Positions 8,044 to 16,518 of a stretch of 46,020 bases of DNA are shown in pieces. Numbering within the stretch: the stretch's first letter is position 1; each line of letters starts with the position of its first letter. A program made the translations under genes and the position numbers. The notes beneath the pieces are model-generated. The model was not told the origin of the DNA. It worked only from the letters and a program-made list of their open reading frames with translations, and did no database searches. Source of the stretch: Verrucomicrobiia bacterium (lineage in GTDB: Bacteria > Omnitrophota > Omnitrophia > Omnitrophales > Aquincolibacteriaceae). The DNA lies in assembly GCA_035495615.1 (NCBI GenBank), contig DATJFP010000002.1, positions 1-46,020 of the forward strand, written 5' to 3'.

Positions 8044-9234
8044 CTATTCTGCCAGGTGTTTTTCCTCGATCCTCGAAAAAAAAGTCAGCGCCAGGATCGA
8101 GCCCCCGAGCGCCGCCACGGCCAGGCTGAGGGATTTGTCCGCCAAAAGCCCGATCAAAGGATTCATGACCACGATGGCCAGCGTCCGGGCCATGGACGCC
8201 ATGGAAATCACGGTAGCCCTTTGCTCCGAGGGAATGACCGCGTGCATGTAGGCATTATATATAGGAACGCGTGTCAGCCCGAAACTGAAGGCAAGCACGA
8301 TCAGGCCCGCGACCAGGTAAAGAGGCTTGGCAGCGGCAAGGCCGAGAAGCGCAAGCCCGGCGGCGGCGGTGGCAAAGACCAGCAAGTTCCGCTTGGAGCC
8401 AAGCAGGCGTTCCAGGTTTGCGGCGCTGGAAAGAAAAAGGATTTGGCCGACGCAGGCCAGCGCATTCACGACACCGAGATAAGCCAGCGGCAAACCTGCC
8501 CTCAAAAGAAGCGGCTGATAAAGCCAGATGATGCCCCACGCCATCGCGTTCGTGAGCGCGAGTTCCGAGGCCAGAAGCCACAGCACCTTGTGCTGAAAAA
8601 AAAGCCGGGTGCCCTCTTTCAAGATGAGGCGGTAAGACGGCGGCTTCCCGCTTCCGGAATCCAGCGAAGGCTCGGTCATGGAAAGCGCCAGGAAAAATCC
8701 CGCGGCCGAAGGCAGGACGTAAAACCGCATGGGCGCGGCAAGACCCCACGCGTGCGCGATGAAGCCGCCCGCGGCGGTCGCCAGGATGATGCCTCCGAGC
8801 TTGAATGACTCCAGGGCCGAAAGCTCGGCCTTCGCGGCGCCGGTTTTCCCGAGCGCGGCCAGGCTGTCGTAAGCCAGCGATTCATCCGCGCCGGAATGCA
8901 GCGTGTAGGCGGCCGCCATCAACATTTCCGCGGCGAGAAAAACCGGAAGAGCGGGGCGGCTCACGTAAAGCAGCGCGGCTGCCGCGCCCAGGAAATAACC
9001 GCAGGCGAGCGACGTCTTGCGCCCGAAGCGGTCCGCCACCACGCCTGTCGGCACTTCGAACGCGAAGCTCCAGAACATGAACCAGGCGTTCAGGAAAAGC
9101 ACCTGGGAGAGTTTCAGCCCGCCCCAGTCCGTGTAAAAAGGCACGAGCACCGCGGAATAAAAATGCATCCAGAAAAGCAGGCGGACGATTTTGAGCTTCC
9201 AGAGATTGGCTTCGATTCCGGACAAAGACTTCAT
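8044..9234 (-). CDS. MFS transporter
   Basis: A 396-residue major facilitator protein with about twelve predicted membrane helices. The loop between helices 2 and 3 carries the family signature in VPTGVVADRFGRKTSL, with the conserved D-R-x-G-R/K-K core. A second half-signature occurs as PIYNAYMHAVIPSEQRATVIS after helix 10. The overall look (short N-terminus, HFYSAVLVPFYTDWGGLKLSQ) is that of drug- or sugar-efflux-like MFS members, but no substrate can be assigned. I start at 9234, where ATG overlaps the antiporter stop (ATGA); the longer frame to 9282 would run into the antiporter gene and adds no helix. It is probably co-translated with the antiporter. Confidence 0.9.
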   Translation of the reverse strand: MKSLSGIEANLWKLKIVRLLFWMHFYSAVLVPFYTDWGGLKLSQVLFLNAWFMFWSFAFEVPTGVVADRFGRKTSLACGYFLGAAAALLYVSRPALPVFLAAEMLMAAAYTLHSGADESLAYDSLAALGKTGAAKAELSALESFKLGGIILATAAGGFIAHAWGLAAPMRFYVLPSAAGFFLALSMTEPSLDSGSGKPPSYRLILKEGTRLFFQHKVLWLLASELALTNAMAWGIIWLYQPLLLRAGLPLAYLGVVNALACVGQILFLSSAANLERLLGSKRNLLVFATAAAGLALLGLAAAKPLYLVAGLIVLAFSFGLTRVPIYNAYMHAVIPSEQRATVISMASMARTLAIVVMNPLIGLLADKSLSLAVAALGGSILALTFFSRIEEKHLAE

Positions 9235-11525
9235 TCGGCCGCGGCAAGGCAGCGCTGGGCCGCTTCGATTTGTTCGGGCCATCCGAAAAGGATGAGAGTG
9301 TCGCCCGCCTCGAGGAGCGTTTCAGGATCGGGATTGTTGATCGAGAGGTTGCCTTTTTTCAGGCCGAGCACCGAAATACCCGTGCGCCGCCGCAGCTTGA
9401 TCTGCCGCAGCGTTTTTCCGGCGCTCGACGCGCCCGCGGGAATTTCAAAGGCCTGGGTGTGCGGCGCCCCGATTTTTTCCGGCGCGCGAGGCGGCGGCTC
9501 TTTGACTTTCGCATGCAGGAACCCGATCGCGGCGCGGACTTGGTCCGGGCTGCCCATGAGTAAAAGGACGTCGCCGGGAAGAAGCCGGGTCTCCGCCGGA
9601 GGATTGGGAATAGATTCGGCGCCGCGGTAAACACAGACCACGCTCGCGCCGGTTTCCGAGCGCAGCCGAAGGTCGCGGATCGTCTGGTTCAACGCGGATT
9701 CACGGTACGGCAGCAGAAAATCTTCGGTGGCCACTTCCCAGGGATATTCTTCGCGGATGAGGCGCGCGAGCTCGTCATGCGCTGCCGTGTCCTGCGGCTC
9801 TTCTTCCTTCCGCCCTGTCTCGGTCCCAAACACGCCCAGCACCACGTGCTCGACGCGGCGATGCGCCCGACGCACCGAGTCTCCGAGAAAAAGAAGCGCG
9901 AGAAGGACGAGCCCGGCCACGGCAATCGTGAGCGGAAAGCTCGGGAGAAAAAAAGAGCCGACCGCGAGGAAGACCAGCCCCGCGGTCAGGATGATGAAGA
10001 AGCGGAAAACATTGTGGAGGACCTGGTGCGCTTCCGGAAACCCTCCGGCTTCGCCGCCCCCGAACGCGGCGGCAACATTAAGGAAAATCCGGTCCACGGC
10101 ATACGCAAAGCCCATGAAAAAAGGCAGGATGGAAACGCCGAGCACGGGCCAGTAAAAATTCCGCGGCATCCAGGCGGCATAATGCATCCTCGTCACGGCA
10201 TACGCCATGCCGAACGCGCCCACGACGTAAAGGCCGATGCGGGGAAGCTCCGCGCCCACGTGACGTTTCACGGCTCCGGTTCTTTCGGAGCCCGTCCCCG
10301 CCCTTTCAAGCCAGGACGTGTAAAACCCAAGAAGATCCCCTAATCCCTTGGGCGCAAGGCGTGACAGGCCGCGTACGGCCGCCTCGTTGTTTTTCATCAG
10401 GAAAGGCGTGGTCAGCGTCGTGATGCCGGAAATCGAAACCGCGATGGGAAAAAGAAACGGGCTCGTCACGCCGCGGTCTTCGCCGAGCCGCGCAATGATG
10501 AACGAAAATTCGCCGATCTGCGCGAGGCCGAGCCCTACTTTAAACGCGGTCGTGACGTTGTAGCCCGCCAGGAACGTGGCCGCCGAACAGCTCATGATTT
10601 TGGCCGCGATCGTCACGAGTGTCAGCGCGAGGATCGGCGCGCGGAATTCCATCATGACTTTGGGGTCGAGCAGCATGCCCACGGAAACGAAAAAGACGGC
10701 CGTGAACATGTCGCGGATCGGCTCCATGAGATGGACGATTTTTTTCACGTGTTCGGTTTCCGCCAGGATGGCCCCGGCGAGAAAGGCGCCAAGCGCGACG
10801 GAAAAGCCGCACTTTGCGGCCGCGAGCGAAACGCCGAAGCAGAAGCCGAGGATGGCCACGATCAGGGTCTCATTGCTTTCGAATCGCTCGATAAAACGCA
10901 GCGCGCGCGGCGCCAGCCAGAATCCGAGGAATAAAACCGCCAGAATGAACGAGGCCACGCGGATCACTTCGATTCCCGCCTGCTTGACTTCGAGCGTGCC
11001 CGTCGCCGCGATGCCGGACAAGAGCGCGATGATGACGATGGCGAGAATGTCTTCGATCACGAGAATGCCCAGGATCACCTGCGCGAATTTCTCTTTGATC
11101 TTTTTCATGTCCATGAGGACTTTGGCGATGATCGTGGTGCTCGAGATCGAAAGGAGCGCGCCGAGGAAAAGGCTGTCCATGAATTTCCAGCCGAGCGCCC
11201 GGCCCGCGGAAAAGCCGATCCAGATCATGAGGATGATCTCGACCGTCGCCGCGACGAAAGCCACCAGTCCGACTTTGGCCAGGCGTCTGATGCTGAATTC
11301 GAGGCCGATCGAGAAAAGCAGGAAGATGACGCCCAGCTCAGAAAGCGTGTTGATACTGCCGATGTCGTGGACGAGGGAATACGGCGGCGTGTGGGGGCCG
11401 ATCAAAAGCCCCGCAAGAATGTATCCCAAGACGACGGGGAGGCGGAGCTGCTGGCACAGGACCATGATCACGGCGCTTGCCGCCATGACCATGGCCATGT
11501 CCTGCAGGAATGAAATCGCGTGCAT
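9231..11525 (-). CDS. CPA2-family cation:proton antiporter with two RCK_C domains
   Basis: 764 residues. The first 390 form a Na+/H+ exchanger domain like KefB/KefC/YbaL: PVVLGYILAGLLIGP, LGVIFLLFSIGLEFS, SISSTTIIAKVLMDM and LGAFLAGAILAETEH. A second hydrophobic block (about 420-545) adds some four further helices. The soluble tail holds two RCK_C (TrkA-C) domains in tandem, about 598-668 and 687-760, each with the xxLxxGDxLxLxGxPxQ pattern (LLPGDVLLLMGSPDQ and LEAGDTLILFGWPEQ). The RCK_N NAD-binding domain of classical Kef proteins is absent, so gating by NADH or glutathione adducts is unlikely; RCK_C units usually bind small ligands or ions. It likely exchanges K+ or Na+ for protons in the inner membrane. 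GGGAAG lies close to the ATG. The lipoprotein gene precedes it by 23 bases. Confidence 0.9.
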   Translation of the reverse strand: MHAISFLQDMAMVMAASAVIMVLCQQLRLPVVLGYILAGLLIGPHTPPYSLVHDIGSINTLSELGVIFLLFSIGLEFSIRRLAKVGLVAFVAATVEIILMIWIGFSAGRALGWKFMDSLFLGALLSISSTTIIAKVLMDMKKIKEKFAQVILGILVIEDILAIVIIALLSGIAATGTLEVKQAGIEVIRVASFILAVLFLGFWLAPRALRFIERFESNETLIVAILGFCFGVSLAAAKCGFSVALGAFLAGAILAETEHVKKIVHLMEPIRDMFTAVFFVSVGMLLDPKVMMEFRAPILALTLVTIAAKIMSCSAATFLAGYNVTTAFKVGLGLAQIGEFSFIIARLGEDRGVTSPFLFPIAVSISGITTLTTPFLMKNNEAAVRGLSRLAPKGLGDLLGFYTSWLERAGTGSERTGAVKRHVGAELPRIGLYVVGAFGMAYAVTRMHYAAWMPRNFYWPVLGVSILPFFMGFAYAVDRIFLNVAAAFGGGEAGGFPEAHQVLHNVFRFFIILTAGLVFLAVGSFFLPSFPLTIAVAGLVLLALLFLGDSVRRAHRRVEHVVLGVFGTETGRKEEEPQDTAAHDELARLIREEYPWEVATEDFLLPYRESALNQTIRDLRLRSETGASVVCVYRGAESIPNPPAETRLLPGDVLLLMGSPDQVRAAIGFLHAKVKEPPPRAPEKIGAPHTQAFEIPAGASSAGKTLRQIKLRRRTGISVLGLKKGNLSINNPDPETLLEAGDTLILFGWPEQIEAAQRCLAAAE

Positions 11526-11548
11526 TTACTTCCCGCGCGTCAGGACGC

Positions 11549-11938
11549 TCAGCCCTTCAGCTCATTGACGAGAAGCGTGTAGATGCGCTGCGCGAGCTTC
11601 ATATCCGGGAAAAGGTTGTAGCCTTTGCGGGCCTGGACGCGCATGCGGACGCTCTTGGGCGTGACCTGGAAGATTTCGATTTTAACTTCGGAACCGCCGA
11701 CCTTGGCTTCGAGATGCCCGGTTTGCTTGTCCTGCAGGAGGATGGCTCCCTGGCCGGTCAGCACTTCCAGCGCGCTGCTCCAAACTGCGTCGGCCGACTT
11801 GTCCGAGAATCCTTCGATCTCGTCGCGGCTGATGGCGTATCCGCCCGCGGCGCCGGCGCCGAGCACGAAAAGCGCGCATCCGTTAAAGAATAAAGGCAGG
11901 ATAAAAAAGACCGCTAATTTCTTCCATGAACTTTTCAT
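11549..11938 (-). CDS. DUF3568-type lipoprotein
   Basis: 129 residues. The N-terminus MKSSWKKLAVFFILPLFFNG is a lipoprotein signal peptide followed by C21, giving a degenerate lipobox F-N-G-C. A Gly/Ala-rich segment (VLGAGAAGGYAISRDEIEG) and then a compact alpha/beta domain (SADAVWSSALEVL ... GHLEAKVGGSEVKIEIF ... TPKSVRMRVQARKG) match the small DUF3568 family, which has no assigned function. The start at 11938 is set by AAAGGAG five bases upstream; an in-frame ATG further up (12046) would put the signal peptide in the interior. A candidate TACAAT -10 element sits 38 bases upstream. It is the first gene of the minus-strand run continuing into the antiporter. Confidence 0.8.
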   Translation of the reverse strand: MKSSWKKLAVFFILPLFFNGCALFVLGAGAAGGYAISRDEIEGFSDKSADAVWSSALEVLTGQGAILLQDKQTGHLEAKVGGSEVKIEIFQVTPKSVRMRVQARKGYNLFPDMKLAQRIYTLLVNELKG

Positions 11939-11975
11939 TGTTGCTCCTTTTTGGATTTTTTCCAGGTAGGCGGCC

Positions 11976-11981
11976 ATTGTA
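11976..11981 (-). promoter_or_regulatory. Candidate -10 element for the lipoprotein-antiporter operon
   Basis: The minus strand reads TACAAT here, preceded by a T-rich spacer. The predicted transcript would begin near 11969, giving a leader of about 30 bases before the ATG at 11938. The -35 position (TGCTGC at 11999-12004) fits poorly, so this is tentative. Confidence 0.35.
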
Positions 11982-12059
11982 CCTGAAAAAAAATCATTGC
12001 AGCACGAAAATTGACTAAAAAAGCCGCTGCCCGAACTTTGCGGCATTTGCCGCCCCCTT

Positions 12060-12077
12060 TGTCAGGGTTCCCTGACA
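12060..12077. promoter_or_regulatory. Perfect 8+8 palindrome, candidate activator site (UAS)
   Basis: TGTCAGGG and CCCTGACA form a perfect inverted repeat around a TT spacer. Its centre lies about 98 bases upstream of the predicted sigma-54 start for the alcohol dehydrogenase gene, inside the -80 to -150 range where enhancer-binding proteins commonly bind. It could instead be an operator for the divergent lipoprotein gene, or a short hairpin; there is no U-tract. The symmetry is seen directly; the role is inferred. Confidence 0.5.
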
Positions 12078-12140
12078 GCCGCACCCTTCAATCCGAAGCG
12101 CGGTTTCATACATCCCCTTACTTTTCATCAAGAATTTCCG

Positions 12141-12156
12141 TGGCATGGATGTTGCA
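12141..12156 (+). promoter_or_regulatory. Candidate sigma-54 (RpoN) promoter of the alcohol dehydrogenase gene
   Basis: TGGCATGGATGTTGCA matches the -24/-12 consensus TGGCACG-N4-TTGCW at every core position except one (T for C in the -24 box). The invariant GG and GC are separated by exactly 10 bases. A T-rich stretch follows, and transcription would begin near 12167, 26 bases before the ATG at 12193. The palindrome at 12060-12077 is placed like an enhancer site. Confidence 0.65.
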
Positions 12157-12192
12157 TTTTTTTAAATACGGCATGGGGAAAGCAGGTAAGCC

Positions 12193-13497
12193 ATGAAAGC
12201 TTTAGTCTGGCACAATATCGGAGACATCCGTCTCGAAAACGTCAGCGAGCCGCGCATCAAAGACCCCACGGACGCGATCGTCCGCATCACGACCAGTGCC
12301 ATTTGCGGCACGGACCTTCACATGATCCGCGGGACCATGTCGGGCATGAAACGCGGGACCATCCTGGGCCATGAAGGCGTAGGCATTGTCGAAGAACTCG
12401 GACAGGACGTCCGGAACCTGAGCGTCGGGGACCGCGTCGTCATTCCTTCCACCCTCGCGTGCGGCGTGTGCTCGTACTGCCGCGCGGGCTATTACGCGCA
12501 ATGCGACGGCGCGAATCCCAACGGGACCATGAAAGGCACGGCCTTTTTCGGCGGCCCGGCAGACAGCGGGCCTTTCCACGGCCTGCAGGCCGAATTCGCG
12601 CGCGTGCCTTATGCCAACGTCGGGCTCGTCAAGCTTCCGGAAGACGTTACCGACGACCAGGCCATCCTGCTCTCGGACATTTTTCCGACCGGTTATTTCG
12701 GCGCGGAGCTGGCGGAGATCGGGCATGGCGACGTCGTCGTCGTTTTCGGCTGCGGACCCGTGGGGCAATTCGCGATCGCCAGCGCGAAACTGCGCGGGGC
12801 GGGACGCATCTTTGCCGTGGACTCGGTGCCGACGCGCCTGGCCGTCGCGCGCATGCAGGGCGCGGAGGTCATCAACTTCAACGAAGAAGATCCGGTGGAA
12901 GCGCTGGCCCGCCTGACGAACGGCATCGGTCCCGACCGCGCGATCGACGCGGTGGGCGTGGACGCGGAAAGGCCGCACGGCGGGCCGGGGTTGAAGACCG
13001 CGAAGAAAAACGCGGACGAATTCGAGCGCGAGCTCCACGAAGTAGCGCCCAAAACCCATCCGGACGGCGAGAACTGGCGGCCCGGAGACGGCCCGTCGCA
13101 GGTGCTGCAATGGGCGGTGCAGAGCCTGGCCAAGGCCGGCACGCTCGCCGTGATCGGCGTTTACCCGCTCACGGTCACGACTTTTCCGATCGGCGCGGCC
13201 ATGAATAAAAATCTCACGATCCAGATGGGCAACTGCCATCACCGCCGCTACATCCCGGATCTCCTGAACCTGGTCCGCAGCGGGCAGATCGATCCCTCGC
13301 GGCTCGTGACGCAGCAGGAACCGTTTTACAATGTGCTGGAAGCGTACGCGGCTTTCGACAGGCGCGATTCCGGATGGCTGAAGGTGGAGCTCAAAACCGG
13401 TTACGACGAGATGACCGAAGATCTTCCGCCGGCGGAAATGGTCAAAAAATCCGGCGAGCTGAAGGTCGAAGCCGCGAGCCAGGTGCGGAGCGCTTAA
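12193..13497 (+). CDS. Zinc-dependent alcohol dehydrogenase (formaldehyde-dehydrogenase-like MDR)
   Basis: A 434-residue medium-chain dehydrogenase. Catalytic zinc ligands are C38 (ICGTDLH) and H60/E61 (GHEGVG). The structural zinc site is intact as C90, C93, C96 and C104. The NAD(P) domain carries GCGPVG at 186-191. The protein is longer than standard ADHs (350-390 aa) because of an insert after VDAVGVDAE (about 255-295) that is rich in charge. This insert is typical of the glutathione-independent formaldehyde dehydrogenase and related threonine/sorbitol-like subgroup. The substrate remains uncertain: formaldehyde, another aldehyde or an alcohol. It stands alone on the plus strand, likely driven by the sigma-54 element at 12141. 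Its TAA shares TTAA with the stop of treY on the other strand. Confidence 0.88.
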   Translation: MKALVWHNIGDIRLENVSEPRIKDPTDAIVRITTSAICGTDLHMIRGTMSGMKRGTILGHEGVGIVEELGQDVRNLSVGDRVVIPSTLACGVCSYCRAGYYAQCDGANPNGTMKGTAFFGGPADSGPFHGLQAEFARVPYANVGLVKLPEDVTDDQAILLSDIFPTGYFGAELAEIGHGDVVVVFGCGPVGQFAIASAKLRGAGRIFAVDSVPTRLAVARMQGAEVINFNEEDPVEALARLTNGIGPDRAIDAVGVDAERPHGGPGLKTAKKNADEFERELHEVAPKTHPDGENWRPGDGPSQVLQWAVQSLAKAGTLAVIGVYPLTVTTFPIGAAMNKNLTIQMGNCHHRRYIPDLLNLVRSGQIDPSRLVTQQEPFYNVLEAYAAFDRRDSGWLKVELKTGYDEMTEDLPPAEMVKKSGELKVEAASQVRSA

Positions 13498-16400
13498 CCC
13501 GCGGGTTCATTCGCGGCCGGGCCGGAGAGAAGCGCGGCCGGAAGCGGGCTGAAAATCTGCGAGAGCTCGATCGCGGGCTTGTCCTGGAACGGGCGCGGGC
13601 TCACGCGCCGGCCTGAGAAGATGTCCGTCAGCGCGCGCAGGGCATTGTCCTGGGGCAGCAGCACAAATGTCCCTTTCCAAAATTCGGCCGGAGGCGCATC
13701 ACTCGCCGTGCCGGAAAAAAATCGACCCGCGGCTGCGACCGCGCGGGCGCCGCCCTGACGCCTCAGAAAAGCGACCGCGTCTTTTTTTCTTTCGCCCGCG
13801 ATCTCGAGCGGCACGTAGTCCCCGCCGCTGAAAAGCCGCGGTTCGCGCCGGCGGAAATGAAGCCCCTGCGAAAGCAGGTACAGCTTGATGCGCCCGTCGT
13901 CCTTCGAGGCCAGGAACTCCTCCAGGATTTTTTCTTTCGTCACGGACGACGCGGTTTTTTCCGCCACGCCCGAGAGAAGCGCGCGGCGCAGATCGTAATC
14001 GACCGGGCGGCGGTTGTCCGGGTCGACCAGCGAATAATCCCAGAGCTCGGTCCCCTGGTAAAAATCCGCGGCTCCGGGGGAACCCAGCTTCAGGACAAGC
14101 GCCGAAAGTGAATTCAGTTTTCCCGCCGCGGAAATCTTCCTCTGAAATTCGAGGAACGTGCCGAGAAATCCCCCGGATTTTTCTCCCGAGAGGATGCCGC
14201 AGAGGAATTTTTTCAGCGCCTCTTCGTATTCGGCTTCCGGTTTCATCCAGCTCGTGTAAAGCCCGGCCTCGCGCGCGGATTTCAAAAAGTATTCTTCCAG
14301 CCGTGTCCGCAGGTTTTCAGGGACTTGATTCGGATTCGGATCCGCTAGATCAGGCCATACTCCGAGCATCGTCTGATAAATAAAGTACTCCGTGTTGCGC
14401 GTGGGCTGGAGCAGGTCGCGGATCAGCGTCTTGTGCTTTTCGTTAACAATCGCCCAGCGCTCGATCTGGGTCTTCCATTCCTGGGGAATTTCGCTGAGGA
14501 CGTTGATGCGCATGCGCACGTCCTCGCTGCGCTTGGTGTCATGAGTCGAGGTCGCGATAAGGCCGTGCGGCCACTGCTCCTGACGCTCGGCATTATGGCG
14601 GTGGAATTCTTCCACGGAAATCCCGAAGCTGTCCGGGCTCCCGCCGACTTCGTTGAGCGAAACGAGCGGATTATAAATGTAGAGCGCGGTGTCCTCCACG
14701 CCCTTGGCCATGACCGGGCCCGTGAGCTGCTGGAAACGGAGCACGAAATCCCGGTAGAGTTTTTCCTCCGGGAGCCCGGGCCCCAGCTCGAGCAGCAGCA
14801 CCTTGGCCAGAAAATCGTAGACCGAGGGATTCATGCCCGGATTCCGGCTCTTCGCCTTTTTGACCGCGATCTCGATGTATTTGCGGTCGCGCTCGGAAAC
14901 CGCGGTGTCTCCGGGCGTGATGTAGGTGCGGTAGACGGGAAAGCACGCGATGGTTTCGCCGATGGCGGCCGTCAGGCTGGCGCGCGTGAAATCCCTGAAG
15001 CACCGGCTTTTTTCGGAAATGGCGTCCAGCCGGTTTCCCAGGCTGCTGACTTCGCTTGCCATGGACACGGTCGCGAAAAATTTCTTCTGGTCGTGCGAGG
15101 CCTCGTTGAAACGGATGGGATGCCCGATGAAGCTCTCGTAAACCTCCTGGACGGCTTTCTGGTTTTCGCGCTGGACGAACAGGCCGTTCAAGTCGTTCAG
15201 AAAGTCATAGCCGACCGTGCCGTGGATGCGCCAGTCCGCGGGTAGTTTTTCCCCGCGCTCCAGGATTTTCTCGACCACAGTGAAAAACGGCGTAAGTCCC
15301 GCGAACTCCTCTTCCCGCGCCACGGCAAGGGCCTCGGCCCGCAGTTCTTCTTCGCTTGCCGCTCCCTGGAGATCGCGCGCGGCCAGCTGCGCGAACGCGT
15401 GCCGCTGCAGCCCCCGGAAATAAGCCACCGGATCGTAAAGCCCGTCCGGATGGTCGATGCGGAACCCCTGCAGTTTTTTCGCCGAGACCCAGCGGAAAAG
15501 CGACGCGTGGTAAGCGTCGAAGACTTCCGGGTCTTCCATGCGGATCGCGGCCAGATCATTGACCGTAAAAAAACGCCGGTAATTGATTTCTTCCGAAGCC
15601 ACGCGCCAGAAGGCGAGGCGGTAATGCTGGCGTCCGATGAGTTCGTCGAGCAGGTCGAAGCTGCGGCGGTCTTCCTTCGAGCCGTTGAAAAGCCCCACGC
15701 GGCTCTCGGCGAATCCGCGCAGCGCATCCGAGCGCCGGAAAAGCGCGCCGAGATTTTCCTTGGCCTTTTCCTTTTCGGCGTCTCTCGCCTTCCGGTCTTC
15801 GGGCGAAGTCTTGTTCCTCAGTTTGTGCAGGGCTTCCAGCACTTCGACGAAACTGGAAAAAACGCCGTCTTCCACGGACGCGCCGGCGTGCAGCTCTTCC
15901 AGGCCGCGCGCCAGCACGAAAGGATACGTCGAAGGGTCCAGCGGAAATTCGTGATCGTAATATTTCAGTAAAAGCCGGCCTCCTTCGAGATGCAGCGCGA
16001 TCTCGCCTTTTTCGAGCACGATGCCGTAATGGTCTTCCAGGATCGGGACCAGCACCTTGCCCGCGAGTTCGGCTTTCGGCGGGTTCCAGTCGATGTCGAA
16101 AAAAGAGGCGTGGGCCGAAGCCTCTCCGTTTTCCAGCACGTCCTGCCACCAGGTGTTGGTGTTGCCGCGGATGCCCATGTGATTGGGCACGATGTCGAGA
16201 ATCTGACCGAGCCCTTTTTCGCAAAGCGCGCCGCAAAACCGCTCGTAATCTTCGGGCGTGCCGATTTCCGGATTGAGGCGCAGCGGATTCGTGATGTCAT
16301 AGCCGTGGAGCGAGCCGGGCGTGGCCTCGAGGTAGGGCGAACAGTACAGCGTGTCGATGCCCAGGTCGCGCAAATACGCGGCCAGCGGCGCGGCCTGGCC

Positions 16401-16517
16401 GAACGTAAAATTTTTGTTGAGCTGCAGGCGGTAGGTGGAGGCCGGGAGATAGGCGGGCTGCCGGGAAGCGCGCGCAAGGCCGCGGATTTCGTCGCGCAAA
16501 ACCGTGAGTCCCGCCAC
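13494..16517 (-). CDS. treY: Maltooligosyltrehalose synthase (GH13)
   Basis: A 1007-residue GH13 enzyme that turns the reducing-end glucose of maltodextrins into an alpha,alpha-1,1-linked trehalose unit. The barrel begins with PASTYRLQLNKNFTFGQA, a TreY hallmark, followed by YCSPYLEATPGSLHGYD and ILDIVPNHMG. The nucleophile Asp lies in LQGFRIDHPDGLYDP (about residue 350). Further TreY features are VGYDFLNDLNGLF, TSTHDTKRSEDVR and the C-terminal LKLGSPGAADFYQGTELWDYSLVDPDNRRPVDY. The length exceeds common 700-950 residue TreYs mainly through the middle insertion. The start is a GTG one base after the glgX stop (TAACGTG) with GGAAG seven bases upstream; the frame stays open further up, but that is inside glgX. 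It is last in its operon and works with the debranching enzyme encoded before it. Confidence 0.94.
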   Translation of the reverse strand: MAGLTVLRDEIRGLARASRQPAYLPASTYRLQLNKNFTFGQAAPLAAYLRDLGIDTLYCSPYLEATPGSLHGYDITNPLRLNPEIGTPEDYERFCGALCEKGLGQILDIVPNHMGIRGNTNTWWQDVLENGEASAHASFFDIDWNPPKAELAGKVLVPILEDHYGIVLEKGEIALHLEGGRLLLKYYDHEFPLDPSTYPFVLARGLEELHAGASVEDGVFSSFVEVLEALHKLRNKTSPEDRKARDAEKEKAKENLGALFRRSDALRGFAESRVGLFNGSKEDRRSFDLLDELIGRQHYRLAFWRVASEEINYRRFFTVNDLAAIRMEDPEVFDAYHASLFRWVSAKKLQGFRIDHPDGLYDPVAYFRGLQRHAFAQLAARDLQGAASEEELRAEALAVAREEEFAGLTPFFTVVEKILERGEKLPADWRIHGTVGYDFLNDLNGLFVQRENQKAVQEVYESFIGHPIRFNEASHDQKKFFATVSMASEVSSLGNRLDAISEKSRCFRDFTRASLTAAIGETIACFPVYRTYITPGDTAVSERDRKYIEIAVKKAKSRNPGMNPSVYDFLAKVLLLELGPGLPEEKLYRDFVLRFQQLTGPVMAKGVEDTALYIYNPLVSLNEVGGSPDSFGISVEEFHRHNAERQEQWPHGLIATSTHDTKRSEDVRMRINVLSEIPQEWKTQIERWAIVNEKHKTLIRDLLQPTRNTEYFIYQTMLGVWPDLADPNPNQVPENLRTRLEEYFLKSAREAGLYTSWMKPEAEYEEALKKFLCGILSGEKSGGFLGTFLEFQRKISAAGKLNSLSALVLKLGSPGAADFYQGTELWDYSLVDPDNRRPVDYDLRRALLSGVAEKTASSVTKEKILEEFLASKDDGRIKLYLLSQGLHFRRREPRLFSGGDYVPLEIAGERKKDAVAFLRRQGGARAVAAAGRFFSGTASDAPPAEFWKGTFVLLPQDNALRALTDIFSGRRVSPRPFQDKPAIELSQIFSPLPAALLSGPAANEPAG

Positions 16518-16518
16518 G

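Noticed and set aside
8020-8055. Short direct repeat GCTATTCTRCCAG at the MFS-glycosyltransferase junction
   Set aside because: Two 13-base copies 23 bases apart, with no further copies or symmetry; probably a local slippage duplication without function.
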